DNA of 64,000 bases from Enterobacteriaceae bacterium (GCA_902363335.1 CABIZV010000009.1:1-64000), one strand, 5' to 3'; shown: positions 1-8,658, counted from the stretch's first letter. Made by a program: numbers and translations. The notes: a model not told the origin generated them from the letters alone.

Positions 1-425
1 GTTGTGCCCTTCAATTTTGGGGTCAATGAGCTGTCACTTAAATTTGGCCTGGGCAATAAAACATCAGATAGCTATAACCTCCCGGGCCTACAACAATTTG
101 AAGGCGCTTCTGCGCACGGACCCGTTCAAATGCATTCTGTGCGGAAACCGGCTGCGCTTCAGCAGCGCAGAGGAGGGCAGGCGCGCCAGCGAATTAGTGG
201 CCGAAACGCTGCATGGAATCGACAGAAAGAAATGACTTCTGGTACAGGCTGCAGGATAAGTGCGCCTGAATAATGAATCTCAGGTTAAAAACACACCGGA
301 GCGTACATTTTATCGCCACCAGTGTCATAACCACCCGCCATCATTGCATTCCCGATAGCAGCATTCATGGTCAGGGCTCTAGAAAGAGATCGATTAAGAT
401 TCCTGACCATGAACGCCCCATCACT
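1..425 (+). mobile_element. IS91-family remnant, 3' end with transposase C-terminus
   Basis: The frame ending at 235 encodes ...RTDPFKCILCGNRLRF..., which closely matches the C-terminal zinc-finger tail of the IS91-family transposase at 2297-3561 (RTDPYKCILCGNRLHF). The reading frame is lost after GIDRKK, and the non-coding 3' sequence still aligns with the second copy. An inverted repeat, TTCATGGTCAGG near 364 and CCTGACCATGAA near 402, matches a degenerate hairpin in the second copy at about 3594-3645. The 5' part lies outside the window or is lost. It is a decayed, non-functional copy. Confidence 0.8.
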
Positions 426-628
426 GCCGAGCTTGTTGACAGCATACTGTCACGTAAACTTGATGACCTGGAGCCAACACTCAGCGTCAAGGCTATCGTC
501 TGAAAGATATGGCCGAGCTGTTTGGTGCCAAGCCGGCAGAAATCAGGGTGCTGTTCAGTCACCAGTTAGACCCTACGCGTACAGCCGAACTGCGGGACTA
601 TATTCTGGCAGCGGGTTTACCTATTTAA
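400..628 (+). pseudogene. remnant of an unknown plasmid gene (frameshifted)
   Basis: Two frames together give a protein-like reading: DHERPITAELVDSILSRKLD in one frame, then, after about 490, LKDMAELFGAKPAEIRVLFS in another, ending LPI-stop at 628. The switch between frames with conserved-looking sequence on both sides indicates an indel. The second half reads like a helix-turn-helix-containing C-terminus, but I do not recognise the family. It directly abuts the terminal hairpin of the IS91-like remnant. Confidence 0.4.
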
Positions 629-753
629 TCCTTTATTTTCAGCGTCAGGAGTCTCCTGTTATGGAGACTGTAGCCCCATTTTTTCATTTTCAGCTCATGT
701 GGACTGAAAATGCGCGATAAATGCAGGTAGCTACAGCTACACCTATGAAGCGC
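629..753. other. AT-rich spacer, no gene seen
   Basis: The stretch holds a short inverted repeat (AGTCTCC ... GGAGACT near 647-670) that could form a weak hairpin downstream of the gene remnant. No coding sequence is evident. Confidence 0.3.
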
Positions 754-1833
754 TTACGGCTGCCCCACTCTTAACATCTCATTAAATTCGCATAGCGTTT
801 GGTATTGTCCCAAAGTTTGCACCATTTTTCCAGAGCCAGTTTTCCGCATATTCAGAACAATATTTTCAACGCTATGTTGATTGGCATTATCAGCTAATGC
901 CATTGCCCCGATTAACGTACCGGTGCGGCCAACCCCGGCATTGCAATGAATCAGTGGTATCTCACTGAGATTACTATCTCCCGCGCACTTATCGCTTATT
1001 TTACTCTTGACATAATGAGTCAACTCATTTAATTCCCTCGCGTTAATTGAGGTTTTGTCGGGCCAATTTGTAACATGGATAACTGAATGCATACTTTCCT
1101 TCTGCCCATCATTAATTTTCATTTTATAATGATTTAAAATTAAAATTCCAAGTTGCGTCTCTACTTTCACCCTTGTCTTTTTGTTAATTTTTGCTCCGGC
1201 GGTAACCTGTATGCCATCATAATTTCTACTTTCACAAAAATACATAGGAAGTTTTTTTTCGGTGATATCATTTGATGAGGATAACACAACGACCACTGCT
1301 GGCTTTTGCTCCAGCAACATCCGGCAATGCTCGGCCATATGCTCAGCTTTGGGATACTGGCAACGCATTGCAATTTCCTGACCGTTAATCGAAATCTTAT
1401 TTGCTGGCATAGCCGTGCCGTTTGATGTTCGAATCTGTGAACATACCGCTGTACCTATATCGTTGTAACGCTGGAGATTCGGAACGCTGATATAATGAAA
1501 AGACTGCGTAAGCTCATTTATCTTATTATACTCGGCCCCAACATTAATATTTTGAGTATAATCTTTAGCTGGCAGCGCTGGAAATAAAGCATTCGTACGG
1601 GAAAGAAGATGCGCATACTTCTCTGAACGCTGCATTTTCATACCATTATAAACAACTGATTCATCTCCCCTTATGTTTTCAGAACTATTTTTCACCTCAA
1701 GTAATTTTTTGGCAAAGCAAATGTTGTCAGGGGTCTTATTCTTTTCAGCCAAACTAACTGCGGCCACAGTGCTCTTGAATAGATGAGCTCTAATGTAAGT
1801 TATGGGTGGGTTCATTTTAATCATTTTAATCAT
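754..1833 (-). CDS. YopH/SptP-like protein tyrosine phosphatase, putative type III effector
   Basis: A 359-residue protein (ATG at 1833; a GTG at 1851 is also in frame). The C-terminal half is a classical bacterial PTP domain. The P-loop HCNAGVGRTG has catalytic Cys297 and Arg303, the WPD loop (NWPDK) has the general acid Asp259, and a Q-loop-like MVQTLGQYQ follows. The domain aligns with YopH through CQYP...VVVLSSS...HVTNWPD...IHCNAGVGRTGTLIGAMAL. About 110 N-terminal residues have no recognised domain, as in effectors with a secretion/chaperone-binding region. The family removes phosphate from host phosphotyrosine after type III delivery; that this copy is secreted is inference. The gene is markedly AT-richer than the tra genes and lies between two IS91-like copies, which suggests horizontal acquisition. 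Confidence 0.88.
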   Translation of the reverse strand: MIKMIKMNPPITYIRAHLFKSTVAAVSLAEKNKTPDNICFAKKLLEVKNSSENIRGDESVVYNGMKMQRSEKYAHLLSRTNALFPALPAKDYTQNINVGAEYNKINELTQSFHYISVPNLQRYNDIGTAVCSQIRTSNGTAMPANKISINGQEIAMRCQYPKAEHMAEHCRMLLEQKPAVVVVLSSSNDITEKKLPMYFCESRNYDGIQVTAGAKINKKTRVKVETQLGILILNHYKMKINDGQKESMHSVIHVTNWPDKTSINARELNELTHYVKSKISDKCAGDSNLSEIPLIHCNAGVGRTGTLIGAMALADNANQHSVENIVLNMRKTGSGKMVQTLGQYQTLCEFNEMLRVGQP

Positions 1834-1840
1834 GTTATTA

Positions 1841-1969
1841 TCACTTCTCACGCATTGAGCTAATGTTCTGATTAATAGGCATGCTAGCGTTATCCAATGC
1901 TGTAATTAACTTAGAGCCTATCTCAATCTGATGAATCTCGATTATAGCTCTGTGTTGTGTTGCTGGCAT
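1841..1969 (-). CDS. 42-residue ORF directly upstream of the phosphatase gene
   Basis: An open frame MPATQHRAIIEIHQ... to ...NISSMREK ends 7 bases before the ATG of the phosphatase gene, in the same direction. A purine-rich AGGAAAAGG lies about 10 bases before its start. It could be a small co-transcribed gene, a decayed secretion chaperone or a leader peptide; there is no recognisable motif. The tight spacing and base composition like the phosphatase gene are the only support. Confidence 0.3.
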   Translation of the reverse strand: MPATQHRAIIEIHQIEIGSKLITALDNASMPINQNISSMREK

Positions 1970-2069
1970 GGTCAAACATCCTTTTCCTGAAAAAGGAATA
2001 TATTAAGCCTCCTTCTTTGATATAGATATCATTTAACGATGATTCAGCCATTGGTTAATTGAATCGTGA

Positions 2070-3660
2070 CAGGCATCTGTTTTTTATGCCGCGAAGCGGC
2101 ATGAAGGCGCTACGCGGCGGAGGCCCCGCAGCGCAGCGAGGACGAAAAAAGCATTACGGCTTCAACCGTAATAACCCCATCTCTACCCAGATAACCCAGC
2201 TTAAAGTCATGAACGTAGCGTCCTTACAGGGCGAGCTTAGCCGCTTCGCGCCTCCGATGGTTTGCAGATATAGTGTCCCGTTTTATACTCTGCGGCATGT
2301 ATATTCCGCGCCCCGCAAAGTTGCTTTTCACCGTCGATGACGGCTGGAACAGATATATGGATAAACACGGGGACACTCTCAGCCCCTGGACCATACTCTG
2401 CGTCGAGCGCATGCTCGTCTGCGGCACCACGGAGATGGGCATTCGTCGCTATTGCTGTGCATCACCAGACTGCACACATTCGCGCTTTTTCTGCCAAAGC
2501 TGCAAGTCAAAAGGCTGCAGCTCCTGTGGTTTCAAAGCCACGGAGCAGTGGGTATCGCGGCAGAGCCACATCCTCCCCGGCTGTGACTGGCAGCATATCA
2601 CCTTCACCATGCCCCATCTGCTGTGGCCCTTTTTCAACAACAACTGGCCTCTGCTCAACGCCCTGTTCCGCGCGGCCACCCTTGCTATGCTCCGCTGGGC
2701 CAGAAAACAGGGCGAGGAGGTCGGTATTTTCTGTGCCCTGCATACCTACGGCCGTCAGCTCAACCAGCATCCGCATATTCACCTCTCGGTAACCCCTGGC
2801 GGACTCGATATCAGGCATGGCGTCTGGCGCGACATCTTCTTTAAGAAGCACGCCGTGGAGGAAATCTGGGGCGGCGCGGTTATCCGCCTGCTGTGCCACA
2901 GCCATGACCTGATAAATCCCGGCAGCCTGCCGGGGCTGGGGCATATCCGCGATAAAAAACAGTGGCAGCGTTACTTTCAGGCGCAGTATGGACGCCGCTG
3001 GAAGGTACACTTCGCAAAGAAGACCCAGGGTGCCTGGCGAAGCGTCAAATACCTCGGCCGGTACCTGAAACGACCACCAGTATCGGCAGCGAAGCTCAGG
3101 CACTACAGCGGCGGCGCGGTGGTGCACCATTATTACGACCATCGTACGCAGCAGTACCGGCAGCAGACGGGGCGCTATATCAGCCATATCCCGGCGAAGC
3201 ATTTTAAGATGATGAGTTACTACGGTTTTTGTCCAACAGGAAACGGGGCGAATTGCTGCCGAAAGTGTATGCAGTCCTGCAGATGGAAGCGAGGAGATAT
3301 CCGGAAAAGCCCGGCTTCGCCGCGCTGATGAAGGAATTTCTGCGCACGGATCCGTACAAATGCATTCTGTGCGGTAACCGGCTACACTTTATCAGCGCGC
3401 AGGCCGGCAGGCACGTCACGGAGTTAGTGACGGAAAGGCTGCACAGCATCGACCGGAAACGCTGGCTTCTGGCACAGATCAAAGGGCAAGTGCGCCTGAA
3501 AAATGGTTTTCAGGTTAAAAATGCATCTAAACTGGTATTTTATCGCCATAAGTGGCATTAGTGCCCGCCATCACTACCCTTCTGAATACTATGTTCATGG
3601 TCAGGAAGATTTTTGAAACGTTTTCCAGATTCCTAACCATGGACGTGGCCCCACAGCTGG
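2070..3660 (+). mobile_element. IS91-family element, near full length
   Basis: The element contains a nearly complete rolling-circle (HUH, two-tyrosine) transposase and flanking non-coding sequence shared with the remnant at 1-425. GC-rich hairpins at about 2085-2150 could belong to the 5' terminus. A CATGGTCAGG...CCTAACCATG inverted repeat at about 3596-3645 marks the 3' end. IS91-type elements transpose by one-ended rolling-circle replication and can carry adjacent DNA. The boundaries are approximate because no exact terminal sequence was compared. Confidence 0.75.
2297..3561 (+). pseudogene. IS91-family HUH transposase, frameshifted
   Basis: It starts MYIPRPAKLLFTVDDGW. An N-terminal Cys cluster (CCASPDCTHSRFFCQSCKSK) is a zinc-binding region, QHPHIHL is the HUH metal-binding motif, and KYLGRYLKRP carries the paired catalytic tyrosines. 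At about 3225 the frame ends ...YYGFCPTG, while the family-typical continuation (LSNRKRGELLPKVYAVLQ...) lies in the next frame. This fits loss of one T in a T-run, giving a 343-residue truncated protein and a separate C-terminal frame to 3561. Translational slippage at the T-run cannot be excluded. Confidence 0.8.
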
Positions 3661-3811
3661 ATGTCACATTTTCGCTGGATCACCGTGATTACAGCTATCT
3701 TCTGACACGAAAATAGACTACTTATGTATTACATAAGTGATTCATTAAGTGTTCTGCCATCAAAAATGGTGGTGACCATTACTTGCTGGTTAATAAAAAA
3801 ACGCACCACTC

Positions 3812-3841
3812 TTGTAACTACATTTGTAGTGCATGTATAAT
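3812..3841 (+). promoter_or_regulatory. relBE promoter with palindromic operator
   Basis: TTGTAA (3812-3817) and TATAAT (3836-3841) are separated by 18 bases. The inverted repeat ACTACATTTGTAGT lies in the spacer. RelBE-family operons are autoregulated by the RelB-RelE complex binding such palindromes over the promoter. Confidence 0.6.
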
Positions 3842-3872
3842 GGCTGTACACGATATAACCGGAGTACGAGCA

Positions 3873-4127
3873 ATGAGCACAATTCAAATCCGCGTTGATG
3901 ACGAACTGAAAAAAGACGCCTATCAGGCCTTTGAAAAACTGAATCTGTCGCCTTCAGACGCACTTCGTCTGTTCCTGCGGTATGTCGCAGAGAACGAAAA
4001 ACTCCCCTTTGCTGAAGTCTCAGTAATGGTGAGCGATGATGATGAAGACGCTGATATTCTGGCAGTGGTTCGGGAAAGACTGAAAAATCCGGCAAGACGG
4101 ATCAGGGTTAACGTTGATGACCTTTAA
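3873..4127 (+). CDS. relB: RelB/DinJ-family antitoxin
   Basis: An 84-residue acidic protein with an N-terminal ribbon-helix-helix (MSTIQIRVDDELKKDAYQAF...SPSDALRLFL) that should bind the operator just upstream, and a C-terminal part that would neutralise the toxin. ATG 3873 is preceded by GGAG at a good distance. It overlaps the toxin gene by 11 bases, the usual coupling in this family. It resembles the plasmid P307-type RelB. The pair probably stabilises the plasmid by post-segregational killing. Confidence 0.9.
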   Translation: MSTIQIRVDDELKKDAYQAFEKLNLSPSDALRLFLRYVAENEKLPFAEVSVMVSDDDEDADILAVVRERLKNPARRIRVNVDDL

Positions 4128-4407
4128 TGTTGAATTTGACGAAAGGGCGTTTAAGGAATGGAATAAGCTCGAAAAGACGATCCGTGAGCAATTCAAAAAG
4201 AAGCTAAAAAAGCTTCAGCAAAACCCTTATGTGGAATCAGCCCGACTGCATGGTGATCTGGCTGGTTGCTTCAAAATAAAGCTGAGAGCATCTGGTTTTC
4301 GTTTGATTTACAAGGTTATCGATGACGAGATTGTTATATGGGTGGTCGCCGTAGGTAAACGGGAAGACGAAAAAGCCTATGAAACGGCCCGAAAGCGTCT
4401 TTTATAA
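4117..4407 (+). CDS. relE: RelE-family mRNA interferase toxin
   Basis: A 96-residue basic protein, MTFNVEFDERAFKEWNKLEK...FKIKLRASGFRLIYKVIDDEIVIWVVAVGKRE, with the ParE/RelE fold signature and conserved basic residues (Lys/Arg near LRASGFRLIYKV, and VGKRE). The family cleaves mRNA in the ribosomal A site. The start is ATG 4117 (a TTG at 4114 is less likely). It is encoded immediately after and overlapping relB. Confidence 0.9.
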   Translation: MTFNVEFDERAFKEWNKLEKTIREQFKKKLKKLQQNPYVESARLHGDLAGCFKIKLRASGFRLIYKVIDDEIVIWVVAVGKREDEKAYETARKRLL

Positions 4408-4489
4408 AAGAAATACATACGTATTGCATTTGTATTCATGAAATAAAAAATAACTATCACGCTCATACATAACAAAACCCACCTTGAGG

Positions 4490-5309
4490 GGCACTGTTGC
4501 AAAGATTTGGAGATAGTAAACTGATGCCACTGTTTAGCTGAAGGAGCAGCACATGAATCCTTTCAAAGGCCGACATTTTGAGCGTCATATTATCCTGTAG
4601 GCAGTCCGCTGGTACTGCAAATATGGCATCAGCTATCGTGAACTGCAGGAGATGCTGGCCGAGCGTGGAGTAAATGTCGATCACACCACCATTTATCGCT
4701 GGGTCCAGCGTTATGCACCTGAGATGGAAAAGCGGCTGCGCTGGTACTGACGTAACCCTTCAGGGTTCTGTTCCTGGCATCTCGACGAAACTTATATCAG
4801 AGTTAACGGCCGGTGGGCTTATCTGTACCGGGCTGTTGACAGCAAAGGCCGCACCATCGATTTTTATTTTTCCCTGCGATGTAACAGCAAAGCGGCATAC
4901 CGGTTTCTGGGAAAGATTCTGAACAACATGAAAGGCTGGCAGATCCCCCGCCCCATCAACAACGATAAAGCCCCGACCTATGGGCGCGCGCTGGCGTTAT
5001 TGAAACGGGAAGGCCGGTGTCCACCTGATGTTGAACACCGGCAGTTTAAATACCGGAATAACGTGATTAAATGCGATCATGGCAAACTGAAACGGATAAT
5101 AGGTGCCACGCTGGGATTTAAATCCATGAAGACGGCATATGCCGCTATCAAGGGGATTGAAGTCATGCGGGCATTGCGTAAAGGACAGGCGGAAAGCTTT
5201 TACTTCGGCCATCCCTTGTGTGAGATGCGTCTGGTAAGCAGAGTTTTTGAAATTTAAGGCCTTTCTGTAATTCCAAAGGCTACTGTATCAAGAAATTTGC
5301 AACAGTGCG
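4490..5309 (+). mobile_element. IS6-family (IS26-like) element, inactivated
   Basis: An 820-bp element with terminal repeats GGCACTGTTGCAAA (4490) and TTTGCAACAGTGCG (to 5309; the last base departs from the repeat). The length equals IS26. I see no 8-bp target duplication flanking it. Its transposase frame is broken by nonsense codons. Its right end joins directly to an IS91 fragment, so the insertion or a later deletion truncated that element. Confidence 0.9.
4553..5257 (+). pseudogene. IS6-family transposase with two nonsense codons
   Basis: The full-length 705-bp frame starts MNPFKGRHFERHIIL. TAG at codon 16 (4598) and TGA at codon 66 (4748) both replace tryptophans that are present in the intact copy at 6675-7379 (ILW and RWYW). 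Downstream the frame stays open and conserved, including the LDETYIRVNGRWAYLYRAVD region of the DDE domain. Inactivation therefore came by point mutation rather than rearrangement. Confidence 0.9.
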
Positions 5310-5324
5310 CTCAACGCAGAGGCG

Positions 5325-5425
5325 GGTCAGGGAGTGACGCTGTCGCCGAATTTTCCGGGAAACTTATTCCAGCCGTCATCGACGGTGAACAGTAATTTTG
5401 CGGGACGCGGGATATAAATCCGGGG
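5325..5425 (-). mobile_element. IS91-family 5' fragment
   Basis: Read leftwards this encodes IYIPRPAKLLFTVDDGWNKF, matching the first residues of the IS91 transposase at 2297 (MYIPRPAKLLFTVDDGWNRY), with Ile in place of the start Met. It breaks off at a stop and then at the IS6 right end. This is a third IS91 trace in the accessory region. Confidence 0.75.
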
Positions 5426-5469
5426 TAATACAGTCCGGATATCTTGCCGGCGAAGTGAAAATCGACATA

Positions 5470-5847
5470 CTACCCGCAGTCGCAGTCGCAGTCGCAGTCG
5501 CAGTCGCAGTCGCAGTCGAGTTCGTCGGGTCTGTCAGCCCAGTTGTCGGTGGGTTTGTCCCTCGGGGCAAAGGACACCGGCATTATCCCCAGCTCTGTAC
5601 AGGTCATGAACTGATCCGCGGGTATGCTTTCGGTCATTGCGCCATCGGTACAGTCGTATCCGGCCCTCTCTGCATCACCGGGGTGTTGCTCAAAACCCCG
5701 GATAACCGTGACAAGGGGCGGATAACACAGCGTGTCGAGAAAGAACTGAGGGCCCAGGTGGACGCAGTGCTGTATGGCTTCTTCGGGGCTGTCATAGAAG
5801 AACTCATGCGGGGTCTCATGGCCGTGCTCAGGAGGCGCGGAGACCAT
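5470..5847 (-). CDS. hypothetical protein with Asp-Cys repeat tail
   Basis: A 125-residue frame beginning MVSAPPEHGHETPHEFFYDS. It is protein-like (EEAIQHCVHLGPQFFLDTLC...ADQFMTCTELGIMPVSFAPRD) and ends in a run of alternating Asp-Cys produced by seven copies of a hexanucleotide. The frame is open further upstream to 6021 with protein-like sequence (NNLSDTNCLEIHGASLPKRF), so the true start may have been removed by the IS110 remnant. I do not recognise the family. The tail could reflect repeat expansion in a decaying gene. Confidence 0.45.
   Translation of the reverse strand: MVSAPPEHGHETPHEFFYDSPEEAIQHCVHLGPQFFLDTLCYPPLVTVIRGFEQHPGDAERAGYDCTDGAMTESIPADQFMTCTELGIMPVSFAPRDKPTDNWADRPDELDCDCDCDCDCDCDCG
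5475..5516. repeat. hexanucleotide tandem repeat (CGCAGT)7
   Basis: Seven perfect copies of CGCAGT. In the leftward frame they encode Asp-Cys dipeptides. Such repeats can change copy number by slippage without shifting the frame. Confidence 0.95.
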
Positions 5848-5954
5848 GAAACGTTTGGGTAGACTGGCCCCATGAATCTCCAGACAGTTGGTATCACTTA
5901 AGTTATTGATAGTCTTAATACTAGTTTTTAGACTAGTCGCTGGATTCCGGATGA

Positions 5955-6345
5955 TTGATGGAACTGAAAGGGATTGGTCCCACAACGGCCTGTGCGCTGC
6001 TCGCCAGTATCGGTAATGCACACGATTTTAAAAATGGACGTCAACTGGCAGCCTGGCTGGGACTAACTCCATCGCAGTACAGCAGTGGTGGAAAATCAAA
6101 GCCTGGCAGGATAACTAAAGCTGGCGATTCGTAACTGCGAACGCTACTGGTTCAGGGGGCTCGTTTGGTTCTGATTGGTGCCGAGAAAAAGACTGATTCA
6201 TTCAGTCGTTGGGTCTGTATGCTGGTTGAACGCAGAGGATACTGGCGCGCCGTTGTGGCCATCGCCGCGAAAAATGCGAGACTATGCTGGGCATCATTGC
6301 ATTACGGTGATGATTTCAGGCTGTACTCAGCCAGCTAAAGTACGA
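5955..6345 (+). pseudogene. IS110/IS1111-family transposase C-terminal remnant
   Basis: The frames give LKGIGPTTACALLASIGNAH and FKNGRQLAAWLGLTPSQYSS followed by GGKSKPGRITKAGD. This is the helix-hairpin-helix-bearing C-terminal domain of IS110-family transposases. A stop or frame change occurs at about 6131, and the rest (LRTLLVQGARLVLIGAEKK...) continues in another frame. The N-terminal catalytic part is missing. The sequence to about 6600 includes the AAGGGTTAGACCCCGTGAGGCC type of terminus seen with such elements. Confidence 0.75.
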
Positions 6346-6622
6346 AACAAAATAACCATTTGTTCTGCAATTCGTTGATGATAAAGGGTTAGACCCCGTG
6401 AGGCCTATCTGGCTATTGTACAGGATATACGTATCCGCTTAACGAACAAGAACCTCACGCGCGTCTTTCATCAGGGTCCGAATCGATGACGATTCATTAT
6501 GGCCGTTTATAGTACCGCAGTCTCTCCCCTTTATTTTTACTGTAGTGCAGACAGAAACCGTAAACACCGGCGTTGACATGCCGGGGAAGCCCTTATAGTA
6601 CAATAATTATCTATATCCAAAC
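6346..6622. other. non-coding sequence between IS110 remnant and IS6 element
   Basis: No open frame with protein-like content is seen. The left part probably belongs to the 3' end of the IS110-family element. Confidence 0.4.
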
Positions 6623-7442
6623 GGCACTGTTGCAAAGTTATTGATGAATTAGCCCTTCGTAGTATTTAAAGGTCTTATCTTTCAAAGACTCTGCTCACCA
6701 GACGCATCTCGCCCAGGGGATGCCCAAAATAAAATGATTCTGCCTGACCTTTCCGTAGCGCACGCATAACTTCAATCCCTTTGATTGTGGCATATGCCGT
6801 ATTCATTGATTTGAAGCCCAGCGTGGCGTTGATTATCCGTTTCAGTTTGCCATGATCGCACTCGATTATATTATTCCGGTACTTTATCTGCCGGTGCTGC
6901 ACATGCTGCGGACATTTACCTTCCCGCTTCAGCAATGCCAGCGCCCGCCCATACGTCGGGGCTTTATCTGTGTTGATCAACCATGGAATTTGCAGGCGCG
7001 TCGTATTATTCAGAAGTTTACCCATAAAGCGATATGCGGCTTTGGTGTTACGACGTGAAGACAGGTAAAAGTCAATGGTGCAGCCCCTGCTGTCGACAGC
7101 GCGGTACAGATAAGCCCAGCGTCCGTTGACCTTCACGTAGGTTTCATCTAGATGCCATGAGCTAAAAATGGTAGGCTGGCGCCAGTACCAGCGCAGCCGC
7201 TTTTCCATCTCAGGTGCATAACGCTGAACCCAGCGATAAATCGTGGTGTGGTCGACATTTACCCCTCGCTCAGCCAGCATTTCCTGCAGCTCACGATAAC
7301 TGATGCCATATTTGCAGTACCAGCGGACGGCCCACAGGATGATATGACGCTCAAAATGTCGACCTTTGAAAGGATTCATGTGCTGCTCCGTCAACTAAAC
7401 AGTGGCATCAGTCTACCATCGCCAGATCTTTGCAACAGTGCC
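6623..7442 (-). mobile_element. IS6-family (IS26-like) element, intact
   Basis: An 820-bp element with perfect 14-bp terminal inverted repeats GGCACTGTTGCAAA (6623-6636) and TTTGCAACAGTGCC (7429-7442). It is in inverted orientation to the dead copy at 4490-5309. No 8-bp target duplication is visible (flanks ATCCAAAC and CTTCTGCC), which points to arrival by cointegrate formation or to later rearrangement. It abuts the replicon region. Confidence 0.93.
6675..7379 (-). CDS. IS6-family (IS26-like) transposase
   Basis: 234 residues from MNPFKGRHFERHIILWAVRW, the length of IS26 TnpA. An N-terminal helix-turn-helix (ISYRELQEMLAERGVNVDHTTIYRW) is followed by a DDE domain with LDETYVKVNGRWAYLYRAVD (first Asp), LINTDKAPTYG (second Asp) and the conserved Glu-containing NIIECDHGKLKR. 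It catalyses copy-in and targeted conservative cointegration of IS6-type elements. A start five codons upstream (7394) is possible, but MNPFKG is the family start. Confidence 0.92.
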   Translation of the reverse strand: MNPFKGRHFERHIILWAVRWYCKYGISYRELQEMLAERGVNVDHTTIYRWVQRYAPEMEKRLRWYWRQPTIFSSWHLDETYVKVNGRWAYLYRAVDSRGCTIDFYLSSRRNTKAAYRFMGKLLNNTTRLQIPWLINTDKAPTYGRALALLKREGKCPQHVQHRQIKYRNNIIECDHGKLKRIINATLGFKSMNTAYATIKGIEVMRALRKGQAESFYFGHPLGEMRLVSRVFER

Positions 7443-7598
7443 CTTCTGCCGCCTGATCGACAAATTTACCTCTTCCCGGTTCATCGCTCATATGCTTTCC
7501 CTGATGGTCATATTAGTCCTGATCACGTCCAGCCAGCCTTAGCGTAGCTAAGGATAATCGCGAAAATATACTACGGCAGAGGTTTAACGTCAGTATTT
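7443..7598. other. spacer between IS6 element and replicon
   Basis: The sequence holds a small hairpin (TAGCGTAGCTA, near 7542) and no gene. It is the IncFII-like flank truncated or invaded by the IS6 element. Confidence 0.3.
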
Positions 7599-8000
7599 CT
7601 ACTGCTGAGCATAAACTGTGGTCACGAATGCCGCCAGACGCCAGCAGGTGGTAAAGAGAATACTGATGGTGAGTGGCGCCGGGATCCGGTGTAGCCGGAA
7701 ATGCTGCTTCAATATTCGGGTTAAGAATGCCGAGCAGCGCGCAGGCATTCCGGGTATGCGCCAAAGGCGCATAGAGGCGCCCTCAGACGTTGACCAGAGC
7801 ACGGTTGTTAATGGCGCCGTAGCCCGGCGCAGCCGGTTACGCTGTTGATAGGTTCCACCAATCCATCCCTTCGCCCTGCTAAGCAATAACCCGTTTATAG
7901 CCATGATATGGGTTTCATTAAGCCCTTTTAACTCCGGTGAGCGGGCTGTACGGCGCTTACGACGTACAGGGCGTGATTTCCGGAGCCGTGGTGCCGGCAT
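7599..8000 (-). CDS. repA4-like ORF downstream of the IncFII origin
   Basis: A 133-residue frame, MPAPRLRKSRPVRRKRRTAR..., basic at the N-terminus. It lies beyond the origin as seen from repA, the place where IncFII plasmids such as R100 carry the ORF called RepA4. I infer homology mainly from position and the arginine-rich start. In IncFII plasmids this region is not essential for replication. It may not be translated. Confidence 0.35.
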   Translation of the reverse strand: MPAPRLRKSRPVRRKRRTARSPELKGLNETHIMAINGLLLSRAKGWIGGTYQQRNRLRRATAPLTTVLWSTSEGASMRLWRIPGMPARCSAFLTRILKQHFRLHRIPAPLTISILFTTCWRLAAFVTTVYAQQ

Positions 8001-8658
8001 AGCCGGTGCCCGGGGGCTGTACAGAGGGACCTGCCGCGATGTTACTGGCAGCCACTCAAATGTTTAGTTACATCATCCAGCATTAAAAGCGACGTTGTTC
8101 CGGCCCTTTGGGCCGGGGCGGCCTCGCTTTTCAGTGGTGGGAGGGGCTGTGATGTTTCAGGTGTGCACGATTCACGTCTTTGCGTGAACATTCTGGATGT
8201 TGTAACTATTTTACTCTGACTGATGCCCGCCGCGTAGTGGCGGGAGGTACACCTGCTGTTTCCGAACCGGCGCGGACGTAGTCCGCTGCAAGGGCGGACA
8301 TTATCCCCGTTTTCCACAGGAAAGCGGGACTGAATAAGATCCGTTTTTTAATTGAATATTTAAAAAGGGCAAAGGCGCGTAAGCGTTCGTTGGTAAGAAA
8401 GAGCTAAGGGCTTCCAGAAAATTAAGAAAAACTTGCGGGTAATACTTCCAGTCATTGCGGGTAAAAACTCCTCTATGTTTGCGGATATTTGTGCATAACT
8501 ACTGGGACATGAGCAGTTTGCTTCATCAGGGGGGTTTTCGCCGGTAATGCGTGTCGTAACGGCAGGTTTTGTTGATGGTTTTTCAGCCAGTTTTTAAACG
8601 CGGGGAAGCACAAAAACCGCCAGCGGCGGTAGAGGAAAAACGTGGGGTGAAAGTTAAG
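8001..8658. other. IncFII-type replication origin and CIS region
   Basis: The region downstream of repA has no convincing gene and several GC-rich inverted repeats. TTTTCCACA at 8310-8318 fits the DnaA-box consensus TTWTNCACA. In IncFII replicons RepA acts in cis: the CIS sequence just after repA stalls transcription and loads RepA on the origin about 150-250 bp further on. Position, not experiment, supports the assignment. Confidence 0.6.

Noticed and set aside
2507..3202. Leftward 231-codon ORF
   Set aside because: Antisense to the IS91 transposase with clear HUH motifs.
8042..8317. Leftward 91-codon ORF in the origin region
   Set aside because: Lies in hairpin-rich origin DNA, no ribosome site, composition not protein-like.
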